64,000 nucleotides of DNA, from positions 1 to 64,000 of the forward strand of contig NZ_FMVC01000003.1 of NCBI RefSeq assembly GCF_900101855.1, written 5' to 3'. Shown here one piece after another: positions 42,448 through 52,085 of the stretch. The stretch is from Flavobacterium anhuiense (GTDB lineage: Bacteria; Bacteroidota; Bacteroidia; Flavobacteriales; Flavobacteriaceae). Position numbers and translations under genes: made by a program. Below the pieces are notes generated by a model. It searched no databases. It saw nothing but the letters and a program-made list of their open reading frames with translations, and was not told the DNA's origin. Positions within the stretch are counted from its first letter, which is position 1. Every line of letters begins with the position of its first letter.

Positions 42448-44172
42448 TTATTCCAAAATTAACTCATTATCATCCGATTTTCCTTTGAAAAACAAAAACT
42501 GCAATAAAAGTGCTAATACAATTGTCAAAATTGCTCCAATAAAATTCAGCCATAAATAGCCTAATTTTTCCTGACGGTAAATCATGAAATAATAAATGAC
42601 AAAAATGGTAAGCTGACTAATAATGGCACTAATAAACATAGGCTTTGCCTGAACCTTTTTGGTGTAAAAGCCAACAAGAAAAATTCCTAAAACAGTTCCA
42701 TAGAAAATTGAACCAATAATATTTACAAGCTGGATCAAGTTTTCGAACAGCGTTCCAACGCAGGCAAAAAGTATCGCTACAATTCCCCAGAAAAGAGTGA
42801 AAAACTTCGTAACATGCAAATAATGCTTCTCTGATTTTTCTTCTGTCTGATTCCTTTTGTAAATATCAATTGCTGTTGTAGAAGCCAAAGCGGTTAACCC
42901 AGAAGCGGTAGAAGACATAGCAGCCGAAAGAATTACGGCCAATAACAATCCGATTAAACCTTTTGGCAAATAATGCAGAATGAAATGGAAGAATACGTAA
43001 TCCTTGTCATTTGTCTCCGAATTACTGTCAGCTCTCGAAATGATTTCTTTAGCTTTATCACGAAGATCTTTTTCTTTATTGGATAATGCTATCAATTCTT
43101 TACGCAAAATTGGATTATCATAATCTTGGTTGAGCTGGTCGATATACAATAAGTTAATCACCTTTTTGTCTTCTGAAAGTTTTACCAGTTTTTCTTCTAA
43201 AACATGATATTCTTGCTTAAAAGCTGATTTTTCGATAGCAATTTTATTATTCGGATTAAAATTTAACGGCACAGGATTGAATTGAAAAAAGACAAAAACC
43301 ATAACTCCCGTAAGAAGTATAAAGAATTGCATTGGCACTTTCAACAATCCATTCATGATTAATCCCATCTGACTCTCGCGAACCGATTTCCCAGATAAAT
43401 AGCGCCCAACCTGCGATTGGTCTGTCCCAAAATAAGCAAGAGCCAGGAAGAAACCTCCTGTAATACCGCTCCAAAAAGTATATTTTTCTTCGGGATCAAA
43501 AGAAAAATCAACAATGTTCATTTTGTCATTTGCGCCTGCAATATGTAGTGCGCTGTTAAAAGTCATATCGTTTGGAAGATAATGCAGAATTAGAAAAAAT
43601 GTAATAAACATTCCAGACATTATGACAAACATCTGCTGTTTTTGTGTTACGTTTACTGCTTTTGTACCTCCAGAAAAAGTATAGATTATTACCATAACTC
43701 CAATAATGATGTTCATTACAGTCAAGTTCCATCCTAAAAGAGCTGATAAAATAATGGCTGGCGCATAGATGGTTAAACCAGTTCCTAAACCTCTTTGAAC
43801 CAAAAACAAAATAGCAGCAAGTGAACGTGTTTTAACATCAAATCGGCGTTCTAAAAACTCATATGCGGTAAAAACTTTACTTTTATGATAGAGTGGAATA
43901 AAGGTCAAACAAATAACAATCATGGCAATTGGCAATCCAAAATAGAACTGAACGAATCCCATTCCGTCGTGATACGCTTGTCCTGGTGTGGATAAGAAGG
44001 TAATTGCGCTGGCTTGTGTAGCCATAACCGAAAGTCCGACAGTATACCAAGGCGTTTCGTTATTTCCTAAAATGAAATCCTCTACATTTTTACTGCCTCG
44101 AGTTTTCCAAGAGCCGTATCCAACAATAAATAATAATGTGACAATAAGTACGATCCAGTCAAATAGCTGCAT
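42448..44172 (-). CDS. Sodium:solute symporter (SSS family)
   Basis: A 574-residue membrane protein with about 13 transmembrane segments. The N-terminal NNETPWYTVGLSVMATQASAITFLSTPGQAY and later FLALAYFGTDQSQVGRYLSGKS are typical SSS motifs for sodium-coupled uptake; substrate unknown, possibly a sugar or sialic-acid-like solute. A hydrophilic, charged insertion of about 90 residues (IAIEKSAFKQEYHVL to NSETNDKDYVF) lies between membrane segments near residues 290-390. It follows a 35-residue membrane protein gene by 3 bases and a PIG-L deacetylase gene. Confidence 0.9.
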   Translation of the reverse strand: MQLFDWIVLIVTLLFIVGYGSWKTRGSKNVEDFILGNNETPWYTVGLSVMATQASAITFLSTPGQAYHDGMGFVQFYFGLPIAMIVICLTFIPLYHKSKVFTAYEFLERRFDVKTRSLAAILFLVQRGLGTGLTIYAPAIILSALLGWNLTVMNIIIGVMVIIYTFSGGTKAVNVTQKQQMFVIMSGMFITFFLILHYLPNDMTFNSALHIAGANDKMNIVDFSFDPEEKYTFWSGITGGFFLALAYFGTDQSQVGRYLSGKSVRESQMGLIMNGLLKVPMQFFILLTGVMVFVFFQFNPVPLNFNPNNKIAIEKSAFKQEYHVLEEKLVKLSEDKKVINLLYIDQLNQDYDNPILRKELIALSNKEKDLRDKAKEIISRADSNSETNDKDYVFFHFILHYLPKGLIGLLLAVILSAAMSSTASGLTALASTTAIDIYKRNQTEEKSEKHYLHVTKFFTLFWGIVAILFACVGTLFENLIQLVNIIGSIFYGTVLGIFLVGFYTKKVQAKPMFISAIISQLTIFVIYYFMIYRQEKLGYLWLNFIGAILTIVLALLLQFLFFKGKSDDNELILE

Positions 44173-44175
44173 AGG

Positions 44176-44283
44176 TTATGAGTATAATTGCATGATTAAA
44201 AGAAAAATAGCTATGTAGATCGCATTAACTACCAATACATAAGTGTAGCTTTTTTTCCATTTTTTTGTTTTTTTGGCTTCCAT
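44176..44283 (-). CDS. 35-residue single-pass membrane protein
   Basis: A short frame from ATG (44283) to TAA (44176-44178) encodes a strongly basic N-terminus (MEAKKTKKWKKSYTY), then one hydrophobic segment (VLVVNAIYIAIFLLIM) and the tail QLYS. Three bases separate it from the PIG-L stop upstream and three from the symporter start downstream, the same spacing as the neighbouring gene pairs. The positive-inside rule puts the N-terminus in the cytoplasm. Such a tiny subunit could assist the symporter; that is inference. Confidence 0.7.
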   Translation of the reverse strand: MEAKKTKKWKKSYTYVLVVNAIYIAIFLLIMQLYS

Positions 44284-44286
44284 ATT

Positions 44287-46818
44287 TTATTGCTTTAAAT
44301 CTTGTTTTGGAGCTTCAATGGGCTGTTTCAGAGAAATGATATTCGATAATAATCGATATGCTCCAGAAACACCTTCTGGCAATTCTCTAAAGAAACTCAA
44401 ACCGGTGTAAATATAGTATCCTTTTCCGTACGGTGCTACAAGTAAAGCTCCATCTTTTGCAGATTCTCCTTTGTCATGTGATGAAATAATAGGAGTGAAG
44501 GCAGGATCGTATTCGTTTGGATAATATAAACCTTGCTCTTGTGTCCAGCCTTGAAAATCTTTTTCAGAGATTTTATTTGGCGTATTTAAAACAGGATGAT
44601 TTGGCGCTAAGAATGTAATTTTAGCATTTTCTTCTGTCACGCGATCGTTTGATAATTTTAACGGATATGGCGCTATTTTATCAGTAACCAATTTACCATT
44701 TGTATTGTACTGTACAATCATGTTTTTACCGCTTTTTACAAAATTGAAAAGTATATTTTGTTTGTTTGCCAAAGCATTTACGGTATTGTAAGCACGAACT
44801 CCTGTAATCACAGTATTAAAAGAATCTAGTTTTTGAGGCGTAATTTCTTCTGGTTTTAAAATAGAAACTTTGTATCCCATTTGGGTTAAACTTTCTGGAA
44901 CTTCGTCACCCGCTCCCATAATATAGGCGATGGCATCTCCAGAAATTTTCAAATCAATTCTGATGCATTTTGATTCTGCTGGTTTCAGAACCATTTGTTT
45001 AGTAATGTGAGGGAAATCAATAATGGTTTGGTCTTTATCAAAACGTTTATTGTCAACAATAGCAACACTTTTTGCTACAACTTCTTCTGGATTTACTGGA
45101 GGGGTTACTTCAAAGTAAAAGATTTGTTCTGTGCCTTTTTTGTCTAAAGCAAATGGAATTTCTTTTGGAGAAACATTCCAACTTTTTGGCAATTCTAATT
45201 GCAGATTTCCTTTTACATCGTCTTTTCCAGCACGAACTTTTACTGGAACCATTTTGCTTTTGGTGCTTCCAAAAATCAAAACTCTTTCTAATATCGAAGT
45301 AGTAACTTCTGGCACAATATCAAGGAAATTATACATTTCGCCTTTTACGCCATCATTGTATTTGTAAACAACAGTTCGCTCAAAAGGAATTTCAACATCG
45401 TTGATTTTTACATTAAAAACTACTTTTGTGTCTCGTATAATATCAGGAATACCAATGTCTTCTTGATTCGAAACGGTATACATTCCAACTGTAGCTTTTT
45501 CTTTTAGCCAATAAGGCTGAGTGTACTCAATATTGTTTGGAAGATGTAACTGCAAATTGATTTTCTGATCGTTATTGTTTTTTAAAACGATATTTTGGGC
45601 TATTGTCTGATTATCTGGAAGAGTTGTTACGCTAACTAACTGCATTCCAACAGAACATCTGTTAATCGCTTCAAGAGTTAGTTTAATAGTGCTTCCTGGA
45701 GTGGCTTCTTGTTCATTAGCAACAGCTTCAAGATATAATCCTGAACAAGATGCAATAATGTTTTTAATGGCTGCCAATTTAATTTCTTTCCAATGTGTAT
45801 CGTCTAAAGCTTGAATCATGGCATAAGCTTTAACTAAATTTGGAATGCTTGCAGAAGGATTGCTGAAATCGTATTTTGAAATGATTGAAGAAATTAAGTC
45901 GCCAATCGGTTTTCCGTTTTTAACACGGTTCCAACTTGTGTCAATTCCATCAAATAAATTATCACGCTCTTTTGGAGTTTCGCCATTTATAAGTTCTAAA
46001 TATTCGGTTTCTTCACCGCGAACTCCTGTGCTACCAAAACCTTGCGATTGATGGCGGCTACGGCTCAAAGCAGCGATTTCCTGATTTGATTTACCTATTC
46101 CTGTGTAGTAAACGCCTGTTTCTAATTTTGTGAATTTAGATTTGTTAGCAGCATCAAATTTTTCTTGGCTTCCGTAAAACCACCAAGACGGATTAAAGAA
46201 TTGGCGTTTTACCTGCCAAGGCGTAACGTATTTTAATTGTTCAGGATAAACTTTTGGGTCGTTTGTTAATTTGAAACTTTCAACGCTCAACATCGCAGAA
46301 GAAGTATGATGTCCGTGTGTTGTACCTGGCGAACGGTGGTCAAAGCGATTGATGATAATATCTGGCTGGAATTTTCTGATTGTCCACACTACATCGGCAA
46401 GGACCTTATTTTTGTCCCAAATATCTAAAGTTTCGTCAGGATTTTTAGAAAAACCGAAATCATTTGCTCTTGAGAAAAACTGTTCTCCACCGTCGATTTT
46501 TCTAGCTTCAATTAATTCCTGAGTTCTAATAACGCCAAGCAATTCACGTAATTGAGGTCCGATTAAGTTTTGCCCTCCATCACCGCGTGTTAATGATAAA
46601 TAACCAGTTCTGGCGTTCATTTCATTGGCTAAATACGAAATCATTCTAGTATTTTCATCGTCAGGATGTGCGGCAACATACAATACAGAACCTAAAAAGT
46701 TTAGCTTTTTGATTTGATTGTAAATTTCAACTGAATTTGGTTTTTGCGGCTGCTGTGCAAATGAAACCTGAAAACCGATAAAAAATAAAAGAAAGATCTG
46801 AATCTGTATTTTTCGCAT
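44287..46818 (-). CDS. PIG-L family deacetylase (exported)
   Basis: An 843-residue protein with a signal peptide (QIFLLFFIGFQVSFAQQ). The N-terminal PIG-L/LmbE domain has the zinc motif AAHPDDENTR (His51, Asp54) and RFDHRSPGTTHGHHT; it removes acetyl groups from N-acetylglucosamine-like substrates. The C-terminal half contains a beta-sandwich region and a domain resembling class I glutamine amidotransferases (SLTQMGYKVSILKPEEITPQKL, YNTVNALANKQN). The adjacent symporter suggests uptake of the released sugar or of a related glycoside. First gene of a tightly packed operon. Confidence 0.9.
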   Translation of the reverse strand: MRKIQIQIFLLFFIGFQVSFAQQPQKPNSVEIYNQIKKLNFLGSVLYVAAHPDDENTRMISYLANEMNARTGYLSLTRGDGGQNLIGPQLRELLGVIRTQELIEARKIDGGEQFFSRANDFGFSKNPDETLDIWDKNKVLADVVWTIRKFQPDIIINRFDHRSPGTTHGHHTSSAMLSVESFKLTNDPKVYPEQLKYVTPWQVKRQFFNPSWWFYGSQEKFDAANKSKFTKLETGVYYTGIGKSNQEIAALSRSRHQSQGFGSTGVRGEETEYLELINGETPKERDNLFDGIDTSWNRVKNGKPIGDLISSIISKYDFSNPSASIPNLVKAYAMIQALDDTHWKEIKLAAIKNIIASCSGLYLEAVANEQEATPGSTIKLTLEAINRCSVGMQLVSVTTLPDNQTIAQNIVLKNNNDQKINLQLHLPNNIEYTQPYWLKEKATVGMYTVSNQEDIGIPDIIRDTKVVFNVKINDVEIPFERTVVYKYNDGVKGEMYNFLDIVPEVTTSILERVLIFGSTKSKMVPVKVRAGKDDVKGNLQLELPKSWNVSPKEIPFALDKKGTEQIFYFEVTPPVNPEEVVAKSVAIVDNKRFDKDQTIIDFPHITKQMVLKPAESKCIRIDLKISGDAIAYIMGAGDEVPESLTQMGYKVSILKPEEITPQKLDSFNTVITGVRAYNTVNALANKQNILFNFVKSGKNMIVQYNTNGKLVTDKIAPYPLKLSNDRVTEENAKITFLAPNHPVLNTPNKISEKDFQGWTQEQGLYYPNEYDPAFTPIISSHDKGESAKDGALLVAPYGKGYYIYTGLSFFRELPEGVSGAYRLLSNIISLKQPIEAPKQDLKQ

Positions 46819-46936
46819 GGTGAATGTTAGATGTTTTTTGAAATCATTTCAAAAATAGTAATTATTTTATGTAAGATTATTTAAATGAATTGTTAACGCT
46901 CAATAATTATACCTTTCTTTAATTTGATAAAATAAA

Positions 46937-46967
46937 AAAAGCTGTTAGAAACTAATCTAACAACTTT
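46937..46967. terminator. Hairpin AAAGcTGTTAG / CTAACAaCTTT
   Basis: Ten pairs with one opposed mismatch around an 8-base loop, in the 324-base gap upstream of the PIG-L operon. Together with the two hairpins at 47053-47117 it fills most of the gap; no gene was recognised there. Confidence 0.5.
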
Positions 46968-47052
46968 GATATAAGTGTTTTGAAATTTATTTCAATTTGT
47001 TGTTACTATTCTTATTAGGCCTATTAATGTTCGTATTGATTTCTTTGGCATC

Positions 47053-47090
47053 TTTTTTTTATAGCATCCAGACTAAAATGCTATAAAAAA
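47053..47090. terminator. Hairpin TTTTTTATAGCAT / ATGCTATAAAAAA
   Basis: A 13-base-pair stem with a 10-base loop and T/A runs at both ends, next to the terminator of the His-rich gene. Confidence 0.6.
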
Positions 47091-47117
47091 GAGAGTATCA
47101 TTTTTTGATACTCTCTT
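47090..47117 (-). terminator. Terminator of the His-rich protein gene
   Basis: GAGAGTATCA and TGATACTCTC pair perfectly with a 5-base loop, about 28 bases after the stop codon of the minus-strand gene at 47143. The adjacent A run reads as T residues on the minus strand. Confidence 0.75.
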
Positions 47118-47142
47118 GTATTAATTACTAATAATTTAGCAG

Positions 47143-47655
47143 TTATCTTCTTCCGTGTCCGTGGCCATGGTCGTGATCATCATCGTGATCGTGACGGTCA
47201 TGTTTTCCATGGTGTTTATCGTAGTGTTTGTCATAACGTTTGTAATCTCTTCTGTCATCATAGCCATATACAGGTCTTGGTTTGTATGGTCTTTGTGGTG
47301 CTCCATGGTAACCTCTATAGTATTTTACTTTATGACGGTCAAAGTATACATAAGGAGTTCTGCCGTGATAATCTGTTAAAACAACTTTATAACCTCCATA
47401 CAAGTCGTAGTTTCTATATTGTCTTGGCAAGTAGGTTGTTCTTACCCATCTTCCTCCTCCGAAATAGATAAATTGAGCAGCACGAACATCGTAGTAAGCT
47501 TCAATATCTGGAAGATAATAATATTCCATTTCTGAATATCCTACAGGTCCCCAAGCTGGTGGAGTACCTATATTTACATTTACTGATACTTGGGCTTGTG
47601 TGGCGTTTGCAACCATAAGAAATAATCCGGCGATTGCTAATTTTATCGTTTTCAT
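47143..47655 (-). CDS. Secreted His-rich protein
   Basis: A 170-residue exported protein with a signal peptide (MKTIKLAIAGLFLMVANATQAQ). The mature part starts with VSVNVNIGTPPAWGPVGYSEMEYYYLPDIEAYYDV, found in a family of Bacteroidota secreted proteins with no assigned role. The last 40 residues are dominated by His, Asp, Lys, Arg and Tyr (HYDKHHGKHDRHDHDDDHDH), a likely metal-binding tail. Single gene with its own terminator. Confidence 0.8.
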   Translation of the reverse strand: MKTIKLAIAGLFLMVANATQAQVSVNVNIGTPPAWGPVGYSEMEYYYLPDIEAYYDVRAAQFIYFGGGRWVRTTYLPRQYRNYDLYGGYKVVLTDYHGRTPYVYFDRHKVKYYRGYHGAPQRPYKPRPVYGYDDRRDYKRYDKHYDKHHGKHDRHDHDDDHDHGHGHGRR

Positions 47656-47844
47656 CTTTTTTGTTTTTTTAAATGTTAATCTTGAATAGGGATATTCATA
47701 TACTGTGCCAAAAAAAATAAACAGATGTATTTTATCGGATAAAAATGTATTTCGTCGAATGAGCTATAATTAAAAATAGCTTTAATGTATTGATTTATAA
47801 GAGTTTTGTCGTATTTGAAAAATTCAAAAAAAAATTTAAAAAAA

Positions 47845-49677
47845 TTATCTATAATCGACGACTCTAGGCTTTGCAAGTTCAAAACTTTGAAGTCCAAAAT
47901 CGGTTGTTTCAAAAGTATTTGTTTTGAAAACATTGTCTCCTTGTTGCGGAATACTTGGATAATAAGAGAGTGAAAGCTGGAATGAACTGAAAACTAAGTA
48001 GTCATTACTAATTAATAACCCCACAGTAAGTTTAGAATAAGGTTTGCTTTTAGTCATTGCCATTTCTGGACTTCCCAATACTGCAATTGAATAATTGAAA
48101 AATGGGTTTAAACGAAATCCTAATAAAGCATGAGGAGAATAGGTCTGAGTTTGAAGCGATAAAACGGCTTTGCTCGTTCCATACAAATAACTGTTAAATC
48201 CGGCAAGTCCATTTTGTTCATTTATATTTAGTTGATCTCCAATAATATCATCTCGATTTATACCAATTACCACTTTTGGATTTACGAATTGTCTAATTTT
48301 CCAATTTCCAATGCTATATAATTTTGTAAAATAATTGGACTCAAACAAAAATGAGGTCTGATAGGTTTTGGACTGATGAAAAAAGGTTCCTGCTTCAAAA
48401 TTCATACTCAAAAAACCTAAGCGGTAATAATTTCCAAAAGAAAATTGAGCGCCAACATAAGGTCGCCAGAAAGTATTCTTATACTGATAGCCAAAAGTTA
48501 CACCATATATTCGTCCAATCGGAACGTCTTCTGTTTGTCCATTTCTGAAAATATAACTGTCTTTGATAAATTTTCTTGTGTTCAGCCCAATTCCGCTGAG
48601 GATTAGTTTTTCGGAAGAATAAAAATGATTTGGATCATAAAGATCTGAAGGCGATTCGCTGTAGTTGACATTTAAAAAACGAGCAGTGGTCACAAGATTT
48701 GTTATCGCTTTGTTATTGTCCTCAAACATTTTAAAAGCATGCCCAACCCAAACATCTTGCGAAGTATATTTTTTTGGCTGATAAGCAAATGTAGAATCTG
48801 GAGCTTGAAGCGTATCTTTTCTAAAACTTTCGTCCATATAAAAACCGCCAGCCCATTTCGTCAGAGGGGAGTAAAAGTCTCGCTCGATATCGATGCTTTT
48901 AATATAGTTATTGTCTAAATCCATATTGTAATGGAGAACCGTTCCGATATAAGTGTTTTTAATATTTGGAACCGTGTACGTCACTTCATTACCATTTTGA
49001 CCATCATCAAAACGGTTGGTGAAACGGTATTCTAACTGTTGTCCTGTCCCAAAAAAATCTTTTTCTTTAAATCCAATCGAAACTTGATTGCTGGAAATAG
49101 AAAACCTCGGAATTGTGCTCCAAGAATCTAAGACTCGAATTGTAACATCAACAGAATCTGATGCTTTTCCAACGCTTTGGTTAGAAATTCTAACTGCTGT
49201 TACGTAACGTTGAGCACGAATTAAACGCTCAGTCTCTAGAATTTTATAAGTATTGTAAGGTGTATTCCTCTTAAAAAGCAATAAATTTTGGATGGCAATT
49301 TTTTTGGTTTTTAAATGAAGTCGGTTACCCATTCTTTCTCCCCAGTTTTTAGGCACTTGATTGGTATCGGCAACTGAGTACCCGAAAGGATCTAAAGTAA
49401 TAATATTAATTTTTCGAATAATTTTGCCTTCATAGTTTGTAGAATCAATAGGAACAAGCAGTTCTTCTTTTTTCTTTGATTTCTTAGATCTAAAAAACAA
49501 TTTATGCATCGTTTGCGTAAACTTATTTTTCTTAGAGTAATTTCTAATCTTTGTATAGATTTCCGTGGTGTCTTTGTCCTTTTTTGGCTCTTTTTTATTC
49601 TTATCTACCTGAGCATATCCACTTTGTAAACAAAAGCAAAGCAAAATAAAAAACAGTATTTTGTTATTTAAAAACAT
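47845..49677 (-). CDS. Outer-membrane beta-barrel protein with POTRA-like domain
   Basis: A 610-residue exported protein with a signal peptide (MFLNNKILFFILLCFCLQSGYAQ). After a basic linker comes a region with IIRKINIITLDPFGYSV, LLLFKRNTPYNTYKILETERLIRAQRYVTAVRI and VDVTIRVLDSW, which looks like a POTRA domain of the BamA/ShlB superfamily. The remaining 400 residues alternate polar and aromatic strands, typical of an outer-membrane barrel. Role unknown: transport or assembly of outer-membrane components is possible. A 189-base AT-rich gap without recognised features follows downstream. Confidence 0.75.
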   Translation of the reverse strand: MFLNNKILFFILLCFCLQSGYAQVDKNKKEPKKDKDTTEIYTKIRNYSKKNKFTQTMHKLFFRSKKSKKKEELLVPIDSTNYEGKIIRKINIITLDPFGYSVADTNQVPKNWGERMGNRLHLKTKKIAIQNLLLFKRNTPYNTYKILETERLIRAQRYVTAVRISNQSVGKASDSVDVTIRVLDSWSTIPRFSISSNQVSIGFKEKDFFGTGQQLEYRFTNRFDDGQNGNEVTYTVPNIKNTYIGTVLHYNMDLDNNYIKSIDIERDFYSPLTKWAGGFYMDESFRKDTLQAPDSTFAYQPKKYTSQDVWVGHAFKMFEDNNKAITNLVTTARFLNVNYSESPSDLYDPNHFYSSEKLILSGIGLNTRKFIKDSYIFRNGQTEDVPIGRIYGVTFGYQYKNTFWRPYVGAQFSFGNYYRLGFLSMNFEAGTFFHQSKTYQTSFLFESNYFTKLYSIGNWKIRQFVNPKVVIGINRDDIIGDQLNINEQNGLAGFNSYLYGTSKAVLSLQTQTYSPHALLGFRLNPFFNYSIAVLGSPEMAMTKSKPYSKLTVGLLISNDYLVFSSFQLSLSYYPSIPQQGDNVFKTNTFETTDFGLQSFELAKPRVVDYR

Positions 49678-49755
49678 TCGGTAGTTCTCTTCTAATAAGT
49701 TTAAGCTTTATGAATATAAGGAATAAATAAATGCTATGCTAGCATAACGCTTTTT

Positions 49756-50856
49756 TTAATTTTCTGTTGTAACTTTTCTTTTTCTCCAGACAAATTTTCT
49801 GGGAACATGATTTCCCATTAGATATCCCCAAGCGGAGAGTGATTCAATTCGGTCAAAAATAATTTTAAGAATAGCTAGAAGCGGAATGGCTAAAAACATT
49901 CCTGCAATTCCGGCAGCGGCGCCTCCAACAATAATTCCCATTATTGAGACAAAAGCGTTTATTTCTACTTTAGAATTGATAATTAAAGGAACAAGAAGAT
50001 TATTATCAATAAACTGAACAATAATATTTACAATCAAAATTCCAAGAATTACAGATGTTTCTCCAGATCCTGTCAATGATGCCAAAACCGTAATAATTCC
50101 TGCAATTGTGATTCCGATGTACGGAATCAAATTTAAAATTCCTGTAATTAATCCGAGAAGGACGAAATATTTAATGCCAATAATCCACAAACCTAAACTG
50201 GTTAGAACAGAAACAACTATCATCTCGATAATTAGACTTACAATGTAATTGTTGATTGAAACTTTTATTTGAGATAAAATATCTTGCAAAACAGCGTGAT
50301 TTTCCTGTTTGATTAATTTGGCAAAAAACAGTTTGAAATGTTCTTTGTAAATCAAAAATAGAAAGGTGTACACAACCATAATTGTGCTGTCTAAAAGGAC
50401 ATCGCTAATAGAAACAATAAAAGAACCTAGTTTTGCCTGACCATTTTTGACAGAATCTTTTGTAACCGAATCCAAATATTTTTTCTGGTCTCCTATGCTT
50501 ACCTGAAAATTTTCTCTTATAAATTTATGAATTTCAAGAATAAAAGAGTTTGCATTTTTTTTTATGGTATGAAAATCATTTGCCATATAAGTTACTTGGT
50601 AAGAGATAAAAACCAAAATTCCGACAATGACAGAAATAAAAATAATTAAACAGACTATCGCCGCCAAATGTCTTGGAAACTTAAATTTTGTGTTTAAGAA
50701 AGTAAAAATCGGAAGCAATAAAACGGCAAATAGAAACGCCATTAAAATAGGAGTGAGAATATCTTTTCCGATGCAAAAAATAAATGCAAAACAAATTAAA
50801 GTAACAAGAATAAAGGAAAGTTTTGCATAAAAGGGTAATGTTATGGGCCGAGTCAT
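49756..50856 (-). CDS. AI-2E family transporter
   Basis: A 366-residue membrane protein with about eight transmembrane segments, of the AI-2E (formerly UPF0118/PerM) family. PILMAFLFAVLLLPIFTFL and FPRHLAAIVCLIIF are in the first part, and the C-terminal GLITGILNLIPYIGITIAGI and FVSIMGIIVGGAAAGIAGMFLAIPLLAILK are strongly conserved. Members act as autoinducer exporters or sodium-proton antiporters; function here is unknown. Confidence 0.9.
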   Translation of the reverse strand: MTRPITLPFYAKLSFILVTLICFAFIFCIGKDILTPILMAFLFAVLLLPIFTFLNTKFKFPRHLAAIVCLIIFISVIVGILVFISYQVTYMANDFHTIKKNANSFILEIHKFIRENFQVSIGDQKKYLDSVTKDSVKNGQAKLGSFIVSISDVLLDSTIMVVYTFLFLIYKEHFKLFFAKLIKQENHAVLQDILSQIKVSINNYIVSLIIEMIVVSVLTSLGLWIIGIKYFVLLGLITGILNLIPYIGITIAGIITVLASLTGSGETSVILGILIVNIIVQFIDNNLLVPLIINSKVEINAFVSIMGIIVGGAAAGIAGMFLAIPLLAILKIIFDRIESLSAWGYLMGNHVPRKFVWRKRKVTTEN

Positions 50857-50958
50857 TTTTATTTTTATTTAGCTGATTGTAGAAAACAAATATTACACTT
50901 TATTTGTCTTTTTCTGTTCCAGCTTTTTGAATGCCCGTTATAAAATTCCCATTATCTT

Positions 50959-51489
50959 TTAGTCAAAAAACTCACGCTCCTCGTACTTTGCAGGTATAAT
51001 CGAAATTCCTTTTTGAAGTAATAAATTATTAGGAAAAACAATTTTTTCACCTTCTTTTGTTTTTAAGCTTACATGAAAGGTATTAATGTCTTCAATTTCA
51101 GCTTCAATAGGAAAATCTTTATCATGTATTTTAATAGTGTCTCCGATTCTAAAAGGAAAAGAAAAGAATAAAACCATTCCAGAAGTAATATTGCTCAAAA
51201 TAGACCACTGAGCAAACATAGCCACGCCAATAACGGTTGCAATAGAAGAAATCGTAATAAAAATATCTTCTGTTTGAACTCCCCAAATTACAATTAAAGT
51301 GGTTACAACCAATATATTCATTAAAATATTAATATACTTAATAACTAAATTGGTGCGGTGTTCAAATAATTGACTTGTAGCGGCAAAACGTCTTATTAGT
51401 TTAGCGATTACCATTCGCAATACAATCAAAACCCCAATAAGAATAATTGTTGCTATTATTTCTCGGCTATACTCTTTAAAAGAAAACAT
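50959..51489 (-). CDS. Small-conductance mechanosensitive channel (MscS family)
   Basis: A 176-residue channel protein. Two transmembrane helices precede the pore helix (TISSIATVIGVAMFAQWSILSNITSGMVLFFSFPFRIGDTI), then the beta domain with EAEIEDINTFHVSLKTKEGEKIVFPNNLL. The C-terminal alpha-beta domain of larger MscS proteins is missing, so it is a minimal member. Follows maf upstream by 11 bases and protects against osmotic downshock. Confidence 0.9.
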   Translation of the reverse strand: MFSFKEYSREIIATIILIGVLIVLRMVIAKLIRRFAATSQLFEHRTNLVIKYINILMNILVVTTLIVIWGVQTEDIFITISSIATVIGVAMFAQWSILSNITSGMVLFFSFPFRIGDTIKIHDKDFPIEAEIEDINTFHVSLKTKEGEKIVFPNNLLLQKGISIIPAKYEEREFFD

Positions 51490-51500
51490 AATTACATTAT

Positions 51501-52085
51501 TTACACTAATTTAGTCAAAAATTCATAAACTTTGGCTGTTGGAAGTCCCATTACATTGGTATAAGAGCCTTCTACTTTTGCAACTGCCATAAAACCAAAC
51601 CATTCCTGTATGCCATATGCACCAGCTTTATCGTAAGGTTTATAGTTTTCGATATAATACAAAATAGCTTCATCTGATAAGTCATTGAAAGTTACTTTAG
51701 TAATATCATGCAAAAGAGTAGAGGAGTCTACGGTTTTAAAGCAAACTGAAGTAATCACTTCATGCGTTGTGTTTGACATCGATTTGATCATAGCAAAAGC
51801 TTCTTCGGCATTTTTTGGTTTTCCTAAAGCTTTGTTCTGATGCCATACAATCGTATCGCTTGTAACTAGAATTTCATTTGCTGCCAATTCGCCTTCAAAT
51901 GCATTAGCTTTTAATTTAGCCAGATAATCTGTGATTTCGACTGCTTTTAATTCTGGCGGATAGATTTCCTCAACGTCTTTTAAACGAATTTCAAAATCTA
52001 GATCTAAATCCTTAAAAAACTGCTGTCTGCGAGGTGAACCAGAAGCAAGAATAATTTTGTATTTTTTTAATTTTTCTTTAAGCAT
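51501..52085 (-). CDS. maf: Maf family nucleotide pyrophosphatase
   Basis: A 194-residue house-cleaning pyrophosphatase hydrolysing non-canonical nucleoside triphosphates. Motifs: LASGSPRRQQFF at the N-terminus, LVTSDTIVWH with the catalytic Asp, and DKAGAYGIQEW. The ATG at 52085 is preferred over an upstream in-frame start, and it overlaps the end of the upstream prenyltransferase gene by 8 bases, indicating coupling. Confidence 0.93.
   Translation of the reverse strand: MLKEKLKKYKIILASGSPRRQQFFKDLDLDFEIRLKDVEEIYPPELKAVEITDYLAKLKANAFEGELAANEILVTSDTIVWHQNKALGKPKNAEEAFAMIKSMSNTTHEVITSVCFKTVDSSTLLHDITKVTFNDLSDEAILYYIENYKPYDKAGAYGIQEWFGFMAVAKVEGSYTNVMGLPTAKVYEFLTKLV

Noticed and set aside
42071..42559. 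Plus-strand frame of 162 codons
   Set aside because: Antisense to the two-segment membrane protein and the end of the symporter; the minus-strand genes have proper spacing and membrane segments.
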